The notes under the pieces were generated by a model. That model did not search any database. It worked only from the letters and a program-made list of their open reading frames with translations, and was not told the DNA's origin. Below are positions 46,793 to 54,744 of a DNA stretch of 54,744 nucleotides, one piece after another. Source of the DNA: a virus; the IMG/VR virus record IMGVR_UViG_3300027996_000045, positions 1-54,744 of that record. One strand, 5' to 3'. Position 1 is the first letter of the stretch, and the number at the start of each line of letters is the position of its first letter. The position numbers and the translations under genes were made by a program.

Positions 46793-48114
46793 CGATATCT
46801 GAGAGGGCAAAAGTTACGCTTTCATTCATCGAGCCAGATGACAAGATACTCGTATGGGAAAGCCTTGAGTGGTCTGAGTCTTACTTGGACCCGATAGGGA
46901 GGCTTAGAGTAAGGCTTCTTCCTTTGAGGAGCCAGGTAAGAGAATACATAAGCAAAACTTCAAAAGGTGCTTTTGTTAAGCTCTTCTTCGGGTCATTCCA
47001 GCAATGCGCTTACCTTATAACAACCCGGCAGATAACGAGTGGCAAAGAGGGCGTGTCCATCGACATCGAAGCCAAGTCTGTTCTTGTCACTCCTTACGAG
47101 GGAAGCGTTAATCCCACAATCGGCAAAAAGTATGGCACAAGCGTAAAGATATCTCAGGTGGTAAACGATGCCTTGAGGGACTACGGCTTTGAGAACGTGT
47201 TCGCCGGACTTGAGTTCAATGACGAGAACGTAGACCTGAATATTAAGACAGGAGGCAAGCTAACGGCAGCAGTTAGAGGTGACCAGCCTGTGATTGTTGA
47301 CGCTCTGAAGCACAAGGACATACAGCCTCAGCCCTCGGAGACTGCATACGGTTTTTGCTCAAGAATATTCTCAAGGTACGGTCTTGTTCTTAGAGTGACA
47401 GCCCTGGGCGAACTGGTGTTGTCTTATCCTAGATACAAAAACCTATCTCTCTACAAGATCTATCATGGAGCAACTGGGTCCCAGGGACAAACGGTAGACA
47501 GGGCGCTGGGCAAAATAAGGATCAGCGAGACAAACGACGGGTTGTTTTCTGAAGTAGTCGTGTCTGGAAGAAAGACGAAAAACAAGAAGACCAAGCGCGC
47601 TAACCAGCCAGTGCTTCGGCTTAAAGTTGACTACGAAGGAGACAAGCAAAAAGCTGTCAGCGGAAGACCTGATGCTGCTTTTCAGAACGTGAGAACTGAC
47701 TTCCTGCCCTACGATTACTTTTTCTACACATCTGAAAATGGCTCCAGGTACAAGCCTAAGTTCATAGTAGACAAAGGTTCACAAGACGTCGAAAGGTGTA
47801 GAAACATGGCATTCATGGCGATGTTTCTAAACACATCAAAGGGCTTCAAGTTCGAGTGCTCTGTTGACGGTATCAGATCTAGGTCTGGTGCTTTCTGGGC
47901 GGTCAACTCCATGTGCGACGTCGAGACAGACTTGTTCCAGGTAAAAAGAGGAATTGATCCTGAGTCAGGCGAAAGATTAGTAGATGGATCTTTTTCAGCT
48001 AGAATGCTGATCATTGAGAAGACAGTAACAGTTAACACCGATGGCCAAAGAACAGACCTAACACTCATACCTGAATTTTCTTTAAGGCTCGGTCCAAGGC
48101 CTGGTGAAAAATGA
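46789..48114 (+). CDS. Baseplate hub, Mu gpP / T4 gp27-like
   Basis: The 441 aa product has EGVSIDIEAKSVLVTPYEGS, then PSETAYGFCSRIFSRYGLVL followed by LGELVLSYPRY, the pattern of gpP/gpD hubs (tail tube-like barrels with a long inner linker). The neighbouring gpN-like and spike genes support this. Confidence 0.7.
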   Translation: MTISERAKVTLSFIEPDDKILVWESLEWSESYLDPIGRLRVRLLPLRSQVREYISKTSKGAFVKLFFGSFQQCAYLITTRQITSGKEGVSIDIEAKSVLVTPYEGSVNPTIGKKYGTSVKISQVVNDALRDYGFENVFAGLEFNDENVDLNIKTGGKLTAAVRGDQPVIVDALKHKDIQPQPSETAYGFCSRIFSRYGLVLRVTALGELVLSYPRYKNLSLYKIYHGATGSQGQTVDRALGKIRISETNDGLFSEVVVSGRKTKNKKTKRANQPVLRLKVDYEGDKQKAVSGRPDAAFQNVRTDFLPYDYFFYTSENGSRYKPKFIVDKGSQDVERCRNMAFMAMFLNTSKGFKFECSVDGIRSRSGAFWAVNSMCDVETDLFQVKRGIDPESGERLVDGSFSARMLIIEKTVTVNTDGQRTDLTLIPEFSLRLGPRPGEK

Positions 48115-48842
48115 TTCTTTTATCTTACCCAGACTTTAGAAGTAAGTTTGCCTTTCGCTCAGTTGACACAACCGCTGGCGCTGGGTTTCCCACATCATTT
48201 GTTGACAGCAACCCCGACACCATAACTCGACCTACTGTGTCGGGGTCTTATGTGACAGATGGGTTTGTTGCTGGAATGCTCATCACCGTAACGGGAACAG
48301 CTCTTAATGATGGCGTGTATCGAGTCGAGTCGGTTTTGCCTCAGACTCTGACGTTAAGCTCAGAAGAGTCATTGAGTGCAGAGACTGTCCTTTGCACCAT
48401 ATTAGGAGTTGAGACCTGCGTTGATGGGTACGAGAAGTGGCCCTATCAAAACGTAAGGAAGCCGGGCAGCGGATTCGGAGATGCGGGTACCACGATAGGT
48501 GGCTTTCCTAAGCCTTGGCCAACGTTCTCAGGCTTCACAGTGACATGCAATGCGTTTGTACCAGATGCGGTTCCTGGTGTTGATGAGTACGACTGGTACA
48601 TCTCGCAAAGAACAGAGAACCCTGCTGCTCAGCCTCTGACTATCTATCCGGTGATTGGAGGCAGCTCGACTCTTGTCGTCGAGCCCAAGGCTGATAACTT
48701 CGGCAAGTTGGTAAATGACACAATAACTCCAGATGACCTAATCAAGATATTCAGGAACTGTCACTTTTACGTGATTAGAAAGTCAGACAGGGCAATCCAG
48801 TGGATTGACATGTTAAGGGCGCAGGTGGCAAATACACCATGA
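48111..48842 (+). CDS. Baseplate-region protein (unrecognised)
   Basis: The 243 aa product is beta-rich (VDSNPDTITRPTVSGSYVTD, ITVTGTALNDGVYRVESVLP) with a helical end. It is coupled on both sides (ATGA). In Mu this position precedes the spike; function unknown. Confidence 0.55.
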   Translation: MILLSYPDFRSKFAFRSVDTTAGAGFPTSFVDSNPDTITRPTVSGSYVTDGFVAGMLITVTGTALNDGVYRVESVLPQTLTLSSEESLSAETVLCTILGVETCVDGYEKWPYQNVRKPGSGFGDAGTTIGGFPKPWPTFSGFTVTCNAFVPDAVPGVDEYDWYISQRTENPAAQPLTIYPVIGGSSTLVVEPKADNFGKLVNDTITPDDLIKIFRNCHFYVIRKSDRAIQWIDMLRAQVANTP

Positions 48843-49513
48843 CCTACACTTACGTCGACCAGTCTGTTGATTACGCGGATGTGCTTTCTAGCACAGCGGA
48901 GGATGGAGAAGTCCGATGCAAGCTAGGCGATAGTGTTAGTTCAGAGGGCATTGCTCCAGACTGTGTTGTGTGGGGTACAGATGGTTTTGTTTCTAGGCCC
49001 AATGACCCGGATGAGAACGGTGCTGCTCAGGCTTTCTACATTAACGACGGCAATGAGCTGACCGTTCTTGGGACGCAGGATAACCGCTACGCGGACAAAG
49101 TTGCGACCTTATCTGCCGGTGACAGAGCGATTGTTAGCAACTCTGCAGCAAGGTTTTTCCTGAAGAAAGAAAAGGACGGCTTGGTGCTTTACACTGAGAG
49201 CAAGCCGAATGGCGGCGAGGCCATGATCTTCGATATGGACGGGGAGAAAGGCGAAGTGTTTCTTGGCTGTGCAGGCAGCTGGATCAAGATGAGCAACGAT
49301 GAGATCCAGATTGGGGCAGCAGGCGGTGCCACCATCGTGACCATCGACAAGAACGGTGTTCAGATTAACGGTGCGTCTTTTGTTTGTGCAACTGCATCAG
49401 GTACCCTTGGAGTACTAGGCGCTGTGGCACCTCCAATAGGAGCCAGCTCGATTCTCTATGGTCCGACAGGTGTTGCAGGTGTGGCATCGACTAGCTGGGT
49501 GGTTGTCCCATGA
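48839..49513 (+). CDS. Baseplate spike, Mu gp45 / P2 gpV-like
   Basis: The 224 aa product has an OB-like N-terminal part and then NNELTVLGTQDNRYADK-type strand repeats (SAGDRAIVSNSAARFFLK, GEVFLGCAGSWIKMSNDEIQ, TIVTIDKNGVQI). This is the OB-fold plus beta-helix design of the puncturing spike. It is followed by a proline-rich protein rather than a PAAR tip. Confidence 0.7.
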   Translation: MTYTYVDQSVDYADVLSSTAEDGEVRCKLGDSVSSEGIAPDCVVWGTDGFVSRPNDPDENGAAQAFYINDGNELTVLGTQDNRYADKVATLSAGDRAIVSNSAARFFLKKEKDGLVLYTESKPNGGEAMIFDMDGEKGEVFLGCAGSWIKMSNDEIQIGAAGGATIVTIDKNGVQINGASFVCATASGTLGVLGAVAPPIGASSILYGPTGVAGVASTSWVVVP

Positions 49514-49845
49514 GCAATTGCAAGATTCCATTCTTCAAGCTTCCAGCGATCCCCATACCGCCGCCGCTTCCAATCCCTAACATCAACATTAAGTTGCCGT
49601 CGCTACCGGCCATCCCAGGGATATCGATTAAGATCCCAAGCTTGACGTTGCCGTCAATTCCCATACCGCCGCCGCTTCCAATCCCTAACATCAACATCAA
49701 GTTGCCTTCGCTACCGGCCATCCCAGGGATATCGATTAAGATCCCAAGCTTGACGTTGCCTGCTATCCCAATACCACCGCCTTTGCCGTTCGTATTGCCA
49801 AGCTTTTCACTATCACTACCTTCCATCCCTTGCCCGTTGGACTAA
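49510..49845 (+). CDS. Proline-rich tandem-repeat protein beside spike
   Basis: The 111 aa product consists of 36-aa repeats (IPIPPPLPIPNINIKLPSLP then AIPGISIKIPSLTLP-S/A), residues 14-49, 50-85 and a partial copy to 111. Cysteines occur only near both ends (Cys4, Cys108). No membrane segment or signal. The 108-bp units at 49549 and 49657 are nearly identical in DNA. Placement after the spike suggests an extended polyproline structure on the baseplate or spike. Confidence 0.6.
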   Translation: MSNCKIPFFKLPAIPIPPPLPIPNINIKLPSLPAIPGISIKIPSLTLPSIPIPPPLPIPNINIKLPSLPAIPGISIKIPSLTLPAIPIPPPLPFVLPSFSLSLPSIPCPLD

Positions 49846-49848
49846 GCC

Positions 49849-50247
49849 ATGGCTCTTGTTGCTGGAACAGTTACTATTGCCGACAACGGCACTGAGACGA
49901 AGACGCCAAACAGCCTGGCAGAAGCTATCTATGACAGCTTCATAAGCAACTACAAGGATGACACCGGGTTTCAGCTTCCACCGGCTGGAGAGGATGCGCC
50001 AGTTAAAAAAGGCTTTGCCACTCTGGCGACAAGAATATCGGAAGCTGTGATTGATTACTTGGTAGCAAACACTGAGGTGACTACACAGGTCCAGGTTGGC
50101 CCGCTAACCGCAGGTCTTCAGAAGATACCACCGGCAGTCTTGGCAAACCTGACTCCGGCGCTACCTGCTCCTGTTTTTACAGATGCAAATAACTCATTGG
50201 TTCCCGTTACGCTAGACAACCAGACTGGAACAGGAACAATCGCCTGA
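49849..50247 (+). CDS. Baseplate-region protein (unrecognised)
   Basis: The 132 aa product (MALVAGTVTIADNGTETK) has helical (SLAEAIYDSFISNYKDDTGF) and Pro/Val-rich segments. It follows the repeat protein and precedes the gp25-like gene; many contractile phages have a small unknown protein here. Confidence 0.5.
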   Translation: MALVAGTVTIADNGTETKTPNSLAEAIYDSFISNYKDDTGFQLPPAGEDAPVKKGFATLATRISEAVIDYLVANTEVTTQVQVGPLTAGLQKIPPAVLANLTPALPAPVFTDANNSLVPVTLDNQTGTGTIA

Positions 50248-50645
50248 TGCCTTACTCCACGGGTCCATACAACAAGTTCACATCTCTCCCTGTTCCTCCT
50301 CGGCCTGAGATTCACTCGGCCAGGAACATAAACTTTACGACCCTGCAGTTTACTGTGAATGGCGTGACAGGCGGCTTCGATAGCATGCCACCCACGGTTC
50401 AGCGTGTGATTATGCTTGTCATGTTCAACACAGAGACCCCTAGGTTCAACACAGAGAGAGACCGCAATGCTCTCGACCAGTCCATAAGAACAGCTTTGGA
50501 AGATTTAACCAAACCACCGGGGCCTCTTATCACAATCAAGGAAATAACCATCGAGCGAGACGAAGCCGGAAGTGCTTTCCGAAGAGTGGTTTTCCGTGAC
50601 AACACCCTAAACACTGGCATCGACACAACAATACAGTTGAAATAA
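50247..50645 (+). CDS. Baseplate wedge, gp25/W-like (Mu gp46)
   Basis: The 132 aa product is helix-plus-sheet (PTVQRVIMLVMFNTETPRFN, RTALEDLTKPPGPLITIKEI) and sits directly before the J-like gene, the invariant location of gp25/W wedge proteins. Coupled by TAATG. Confidence 0.6.
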   Translation: MPYSTGPYNKFTSLPVPPRPEIHSARNINFTTLQFTVNGVTGGFDSMPPTVQRVIMLVMFNTETPRFNTERDRNALDQSIRTALEDLTKPPGPLITIKEITIERDEAGSAFRRVVFRDNTLNTGIDTTIQLK

Positions 50646-52156
50646 TGGCAATTCCCAGCGTAAACAACAGTGCCTATCCCACACCCGAAGAGATACTTAA
50701 CCAGTATCTGAGCGATGTCCGTTATGGATACGAGAGGATTGGCGTTGTTGCCAACGTATCAAAGGGCAGTGAGCCTTACATTCGTGGCCAAGCTCTAGCC
50801 AACCGAATTTCCATTGCGATTCAGAACAACAAGCTTGCTCTTGCTGATGTCTCCCCGCTGGATGCGACAGGCGATGCTCTCGTAGAGCTAGCTGGAGTTT
50901 TCGGTGTAAGCAAGCGGCCTGCGTCTTCAGCATCTGGAAACGTGAATGTTGAGGTGATTGGGACCGGAGCTGTCACAATACCTGCGAGCTTCACATGCAC
51001 ATCTGCATCTGGCATTCAATATCAGACAACGGGATCATTCACTGTCAGCGATGGTGGCAGTGTCGAAGTTCAAGCAGTTTCTGCTGGCATTGATACCGAG
51101 CAGGTATCTGGAGCTGTCCTTACGTGGGACAGCGCTGCCATCGGCGCCCTTGGTCAGAACTGCACTGTTGACCTAGGAGGAATCGACGGAGGCTCAGACG
51201 AAGACACCGAAGAGGTGTTGCGAAGAAGGCTCATCCAGCGGCTTTCTTTCCCCGAGGTGGGTGGAAACACAGCGCAGGTTGTTTCGTTCGCTGAGGAGTC
51301 TACCAGCGCCGCTCAGGCAGCATTCGTGTACGCAGCCGTGCGCGGTCCTGCAAGCTACGACGTAGCAGTGACATCGACATCTGCTGACCGCTCTCTGAGT
51401 GCAGCAAACTTGTCTATTGTCACCAACAACATCTTGGCCAACATGCCAGGCTCAGCTGACTTGAACGTCACCAGCGTCGATGCAGAGCAGCTTGATGTTG
51501 TGCTCAACTGTGCTTTGCCTTTGCCTGTAAATGCAGGCGGTGCAGGTGGTGGATGGAAAGATGCAGTTCCCTGGCCAAGCAGCAAAGACGGCGCGCTTTA
51601 CGCGCAGGTGATTGCTAAGCCACCTGGGTTCCCCAACGTGATTACGGTAAACTCAACCGCTTTGGACCCGCCCTTGGTTGGCCAGAGGTTTGCCATCTGG
51701 GACTACGTAAACAGCAAGATGCTCCTATTCACTGTCCTTTCCGTGGCAGGTATCCCAGGCGCTTGGGAGATTACACGCACGAACGACAGTGACCCCTTCA
51801 CCAGCGTAGAGATTGGGTCCTACTGCTCAGCGGACTGTGTAAACCTGTCGACGTATGCGACGCAGTTTACGGACTCGATAGCTCTTCTGGGGCCAGGCCA
51901 AAAGACAGTTAGCCCCGACATCCTTCCTCGCGCGAAGCGCCAGCCAGGACCTGACTTCACATTCCCAACCGACTTAACGAACGCAACGCTAAACAATGTC
52001 CTGTCTCAAAACGATGAGATGCTGGATTTGGCCTACGCAGCTCGTTACGAGACTGGTACAACTACGACCAGACTTTCGCCTTCGATTCCGCTGACTACGG
52101 CGGACCCACCGAAGGTACTGACAATGAAGTATTTTGCAATTAGGGCTCAGGTCTAA
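50645..52156 (+). CDS. Baseplate J-like protein
   Basis: The 503 aa product begins TPEEILNQYLSDVRYGYERI, followed by ALANRISIAIQNNKLALADV and the J-domain strands IPASFTCTSASGIQYQTTGS, VEVQAVSAGIDT, GGSDEDTEEVLRRRLIQRLS. It is the gp47/J family wedge protein. A Ser/Thr-rich insertion near residues 300-420 is longer than usual. Coupled on both sides. Confidence 0.8.
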   Translation: MAIPSVNNSAYPTPEEILNQYLSDVRYGYERIGVVANVSKGSEPYIRGQALANRISIAIQNNKLALADVSPLDATGDALVELAGVFGVSKRPASSASGNVNVEVIGTGAVTIPASFTCTSASGIQYQTTGSFTVSDGGSVEVQAVSAGIDTEQVSGAVLTWDSAAIGALGQNCTVDLGGIDGGSDEDTEEVLRRRLIQRLSFPEVGGNTAQVVSFAEESTSAAQAAFVYAAVRGPASYDVAVTSTSADRSLSAANLSIVTNNILANMPGSADLNVTSVDAEQLDVVLNCALPLPVNAGGAGGGWKDAVPWPSSKDGALYAQVIAKPPGFPNVITVNSTALDPPLVGQRFAIWDYVNSKMLLFTVLSVAGIPGAWEITRTNDSDPFTSVEIGSYCSADCVNLSTYATQFTDSIALLGPGQKTVSPDILPRAKRQPGPDFTFPTDLTNATLNNVLSQNDEMLDLAYAARYETGTTTTRLSPSIPLTTADPPKVLTMKYFAIRAQV

Positions 52157-52674
52157 TGATACCCAAGACGATCACGAACTACGGCGGACCAAAGATAGAC
52201 GCCCAGCCTGTTTCCAACCCGGAGACGCAGATTGCAGCAAACGAGTTCAACCGGGCCATCGAAGATACCGCCCAGATGACTCGAACAGCTTACAGAGCGA
52301 TTGTTCAGTGGACTACGGTAACAGCCGTTCCTCCACCAGATGTTCCCGTTCCTGCGGGCACAATCCAGGTTCGAACTGTGTGGGGGAACGGCAATGCCCA
52401 GAAGCCTTCGATTAAAAAGGTTTCAGCCGCCGGCATCTACACAGTGACTTTCCCTTCAACCTTTACGGATGACATCGGGTTCATTGAAACCGTCAGCTTC
52501 TTTGACTGCCATGTGTCGGTTAGAAGCTCAAACCCAGCAGACGAAGTTCTAGGTAGGGTTTTGGTTGTAGCTGGAAACGTCATTAGCGTCGCTGTCTACA
52601 GCCCGGTTGGAACGTTGGAAGATGTGGGCAACGTTGGCCTCACACCTCTTACTGTCACGGCTTGGATGGTCTGA
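52156..52674 (+). CDS. Baseplate/fibre adaptor (unrecognised)
   Basis: The 172 aa product (MIPKTITNYGGPKIDAQPVS) has a helical segment (AANEFNRAIEDTAQMTRTAY) and a beta C-terminal domain (SAAGIYTVTFPSTFTDDIGF). It is inserted between J- and gp48-like genes. It could be a fibre adaptor. Confidence 0.5.
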   Translation: MIPKTITNYGGPKIDAQPVSNPETQIAANEFNRAIEDTAQMTRTAYRAIVQWTTVTAVPPPDVPVPAGTIQVRTVWGNGNAQKPSIKKVSAAGIYTVTFPSTFTDDIGFIETVSFFDCHVSVRSSNPADEVLGRVLVVAGNVISVAVYSPVGTLEDVGNVGLTPLTVTAWMV

Positions 52675-53333
52675 TGGCGATTGGTCTAGGACGAACGACC
52701 CCCTTCCCCTTCAGCTTAGGAGGAGGAGACTCGACTGTTGAGCAAGAGCAACAGGCGATACTGGGTGCGTTGGAGCCTGGCTTTGACATTAGTGAAGAGT
52801 CCGGTCTCTACTGGGAGGCATACGCAGAGGCGGTCATCGTAGGCATCATTTGGAACAGCAGCATAAGGCTGTCTAATCAGATGATTCCTCTGAAGATGCT
52901 GGAGAACCTTCCGACATGGGAAGAGTCATGCACTCTTCGTCCATACGAATCACAGACGGACATTGACCGTCGCAAGAGATTGAACGCAAAGCTACGAGGT
53001 CTGATCGGCAATGCAATCGGAGACCTTTCAGACGCAAGCGCAAACGTGCTCGGCACTTACTTTGTTGAGCTTCGGCAGGTTACGGCTGCAAACCAGATCA
53101 CTTACTGGCCTGGTGTGAACCCTGGACCGCCTGGCTACGAGTGGAGCAGCAATAGAGCTGTAGTTGCAATCGAGGTCGACAACTCGACACTCAACAACAA
53201 CGCTCTGAACGACCTGATTGATGCGACTATTATTCAGCTGGATGCGATGGCTCCTGCCTGGATGGACTTTAGAATAGGAATTGGTACGAGCTTTATCGTG
53301 AACCAAGGGATTGTAGGACAGAATTTGGTATGA
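52674..53333 (+). CDS. Baseplate tail-fibre connector, gp48-like
   Basis: The product is 219 aa from the ATG overlapping the previous TGA (TGATG). The segment LPTWEESCTLRPYESQTDID, RRKRLNAKLRGLIGNAIGDL matches the DUF2313 (Mu gp48/YmfQ) family that connects the baseplate to fibres. Confidence 0.65.
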   Translation: MAIGLGRTTPFPFSLGGGDSTVEQEQQAILGALEPGFDISEESGLYWEAYAEAVIVGIIWNSSIRLSNQMIPLKMLENLPTWEESCTLRPYESQTDIDRRKRLNAKLRGLIGNAIGDLSDASANVLGTYFVELRQVTAANQITYWPGVNPGPPGYEWSSNRAVVAIEVDNSTLNNNALNDLIDATIIQLDAMAPAWMDFRIGIGTSFIVNQGIVGQNLV

Positions 53334-53899
53334 CGTTTTCAAGAGCAAAGCCCGCTGGCTGGACAGATGATATCGACACGATCACAGCTGCTCAGGTAAA
53401 CCAGATTGATACCAACCAATCTCGAGCTCTAGATGGCACCGCAGGCGGAACCTACTCGCCTGTTCCACCGCTCAATATCAATGGTCTAACAGCAACCACC
53501 ATTGGCGTGTTCACCAGGGGACCCCTGGCACAACACCCGATGCGGTTCGACACGACTACGATTCTAGATACTGCTCTGCCCCAGATTTTAGACACGCAAC
53601 CGGTAGACATTTTTTACATCGACACCTGGGGGTCGTTTGCTAACTCACTAGATTTAATACTAGGAATTGGTAGTTCGGCTATTGGACCAATTCGCGGGCA
53701 GGTTATTACAATCGCTGTTCCAATTGCGAACGGAAACACAATCACTTTCTATGTAGAGGGTAGTTACCCAGGAGCACCTTTCGCTACAATACAAGGAGTA
53801 TACTCTTTCCAGGCAGGTGGCTCGCCACTCTACGCAAAGTTCATCTACGATGGCTCGACTTGGCGAAGTCTTGAATTCAGTGGAGACGTCTCAGGCTAA
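53330..53899 (+). CDS. Tail fibre protein
   Basis: The 189 aa product begins with a helical attachment (ITAAQVNQIDTNQSRALDG) and a beta-rich C-terminal domain (NTITFYVEGSYPGAPFATIQ, FIYDGSTWRSLEFSGDVSG) as in small fibre or whisker proteins. ATGA and TAATG coupling to neighbours. Confidence 0.55.
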   Translation: MTFSRAKPAGWTDDIDTITAAQVNQIDTNQSRALDGTAGGTYSPVPPLNINGLTATTIGVFTRGPLAQHPMRFDTTTILDTALPQILDTQPVDIFYIDTWGSFANSLDLILGIGSSAIGPIRGQVITIAVPIANGNTITFYVEGSYPGAPFATIQGVYSFQAGGSPLYAKFIYDGSTWRSLEFSGDVSG

Positions 53900-54744
53900 T
53901 GGCTGTCACGACGACACCTGATTACCCGGTAGCAGGCTCAGAGGTCACTCTGGGCCTGTCTGCTACCACGGGCACGGTATTCGGATTTGAGATCCAATCT
54001 GTTCCGTCCAAAAGCACGATCACTTCGGGGCTTTTGTTGCGAGGTGTCGAAGAGCTTGCAACCCCTCCGACCAATGCGGTTGAGGCTGCTGGTACTGAGA
54101 TCAGCCCAGGCGTCAGTATCCTGTCGAACACCTTCACACCAGACGTCGCAGGCGAGTACACGATTGTTGGATACGACATTCGGCAAATCCTGGGTTTTCC
54201 GGCCTTCCCCGGTGACCCGTCAGGTGAGACTCGGTACGAGCTTGTTGGAACACAAGTAACCACCATTCAGGTTGGTCAGCTTATCGAGCTTCCCATCATC
54301 ACCATCCGGGGAGATGGGGCCAACCTTCAGATCAACTGCAACGAAACAACCGTGCGAGCTGCGACGCTTACAGCCTTCGCCAACGACAAGAGCAGGTCTG
54401 CCTCTCTGACAACTGCAGTGCAGGGTGCTATCAACGCACTGGTTGGGGTGCCAATTGCTACGCTGGGCACGCCCCTTCAAGCTGCGGTCAACGACCTGCG
54501 AGACAACTTCAACAACCACATAGCTAACATTGCGGTACCCTTTCTTCCTGCAACGCAGAACTGGCATCAAGACGGAACCGTCGCGTCACCTGACACAGTC
54601 AACACCGTGTTCTTGGACAAGTGCGATTCAATGGAGGGAGCAGTCATTCTTCTGAATAAAATCAGAGGAAAGATGCTGGACCACTTCTTGAACAGCTCTT
54701 CCAGCAGCCCGAATTGGCACCACCCAACAGGAAGAGACAACGCT
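53899..54744 (+). CDS. Tail fibre/adhesin, N-terminal part (continues at 1)
   Basis: The frame runs off the window end after 282 codons and is continued at base 1. The N-terminal half is beta-rich (AGSEVTLGLSATTGTVFGFE, VQGAINALVGVPIATLGT) with a helical linker. The final 19 bases differ from the equivalent bases at the left end (HPTGRDNA versus HPAPSYDNA), so the two ends carry two sequence variants of the same site. Confidence 0.75.
   Translation, partial: MAVTTTPDYPVAGSEVTLGLSATTGTVFGFEIQSVPSKSTITSGLLLRGVEELATPPTNAVEAAGTEISPGVSILSNTFTPDVAGEYTIVGYDIRQILGFPAFPGDPSGETRYELVGTQVTTIQVGQLIELPIITIRGDGANLQINCNETTVRAATLTAFANDKSRSASLTTAVQGAINALVGVPIATLGTPLQAAVNDLRDNFNNHIANIAVPFLPATQNWHQDGTVASPDTVNTVFLDKCDSMEGAVILLNKIRGKMLDHFLNSSSSSPNWHHPTGRDNA
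54656..54744 (+). repeat. Terminal repeat of window start
   Basis: 54656-54725 is identical to 1-70, then 54726-54735 differs from 71-83 before GACAACGCT realigns (54736-54744 and 84-92). It marks the circular overlap of the assembled genome and a polymorphic spot. Confidence 0.8.

Noticed and set aside
49491-49826. 111-aa glycine-rich frame opposite the proline-rich protein
   Set aside because: It mirrors the repeat on the opposite strand; the plus-strand frame fits the operon with coupled start and stop.

Overview
The window is essentially one complete tailed-phage genome of about 54.65 kb, opened inside a tail-fibre gene. The first 70 bases recur at 54656-54725, and the fibre gene that runs off the right end (from 53899) continues in the same frame at base 1, so the molecule is circular or circularly permuted. 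The virion is a Mu-like contractile-tail (myovirus) particle: DUF935-type portal, protease with a nested scaffold, HK97-type capsid, sheath, tube, gpN/gpP-like hub, spike, gp25/W-like, J- and gp48-like baseplate proteins. No Mu transposase, integrase, reverse transcriptase, tRNA or CRISPR was seen. The host is probably a Gram-negative bacterium, because the lysis cassette has a membrane/coiled-coil protein beside a lipoprotein. The species cannot be named from the sequence.

Layout: a 1.55-kb gene-free control region (24868-26422) separates two divergent transcription units. It is packed with iterons, palindromes and direct repeats and is the best candidate for the replication origin. Leftward, 24867 down to 12277, runs a tightly coupled early operon with mostly ATGA/GTGA stop-start overlaps. 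It encodes an Xre regulator, SF2 helicase, VRR-NUC nuclease, many small unknown proteins, a miniature ComM/YifB-like ATPase, a C5 cytosine methyltransferase with a second protein nested in another frame, a PrimPol-VirE replicase, and a RecB-like nuclease/Sak4/SSB recombination set. No DNA polymerase is present, so host polymerase must be recruited.

Rightward from 26423 comes first a GCGCGC-rich accessory island to about 29.25 kb, with a Gp88-like protein and several unknown small genes. It is followed by packaging (30.3-32.2 kb), head (32.2-37.3 kb), neck, sheath and tube (37.2-41.9 kb), tape measure and chaperones (41.9-45.8 kb), baseplate (45.8-53.3 kb), and fibres or receptor-binding proteins (53.3 kb across the origin of numbering to 7.4 kb). 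Three of the latter share an N-terminal anchor. Lysis genes and a two-enzyme endolysin (7.6-12.3 kb) end the unit. Rightward and leftward units converge at 12.28-12.71 kb, where a strong rightward terminator lies.

The most unusual items are the dual-coding methyltransferase locus, the mini ComM-like ATPase, the multi-repeat control region, the anchored array of receptor-binding proteins, and a proline-rich repeat protein between spike and baseplate genes.
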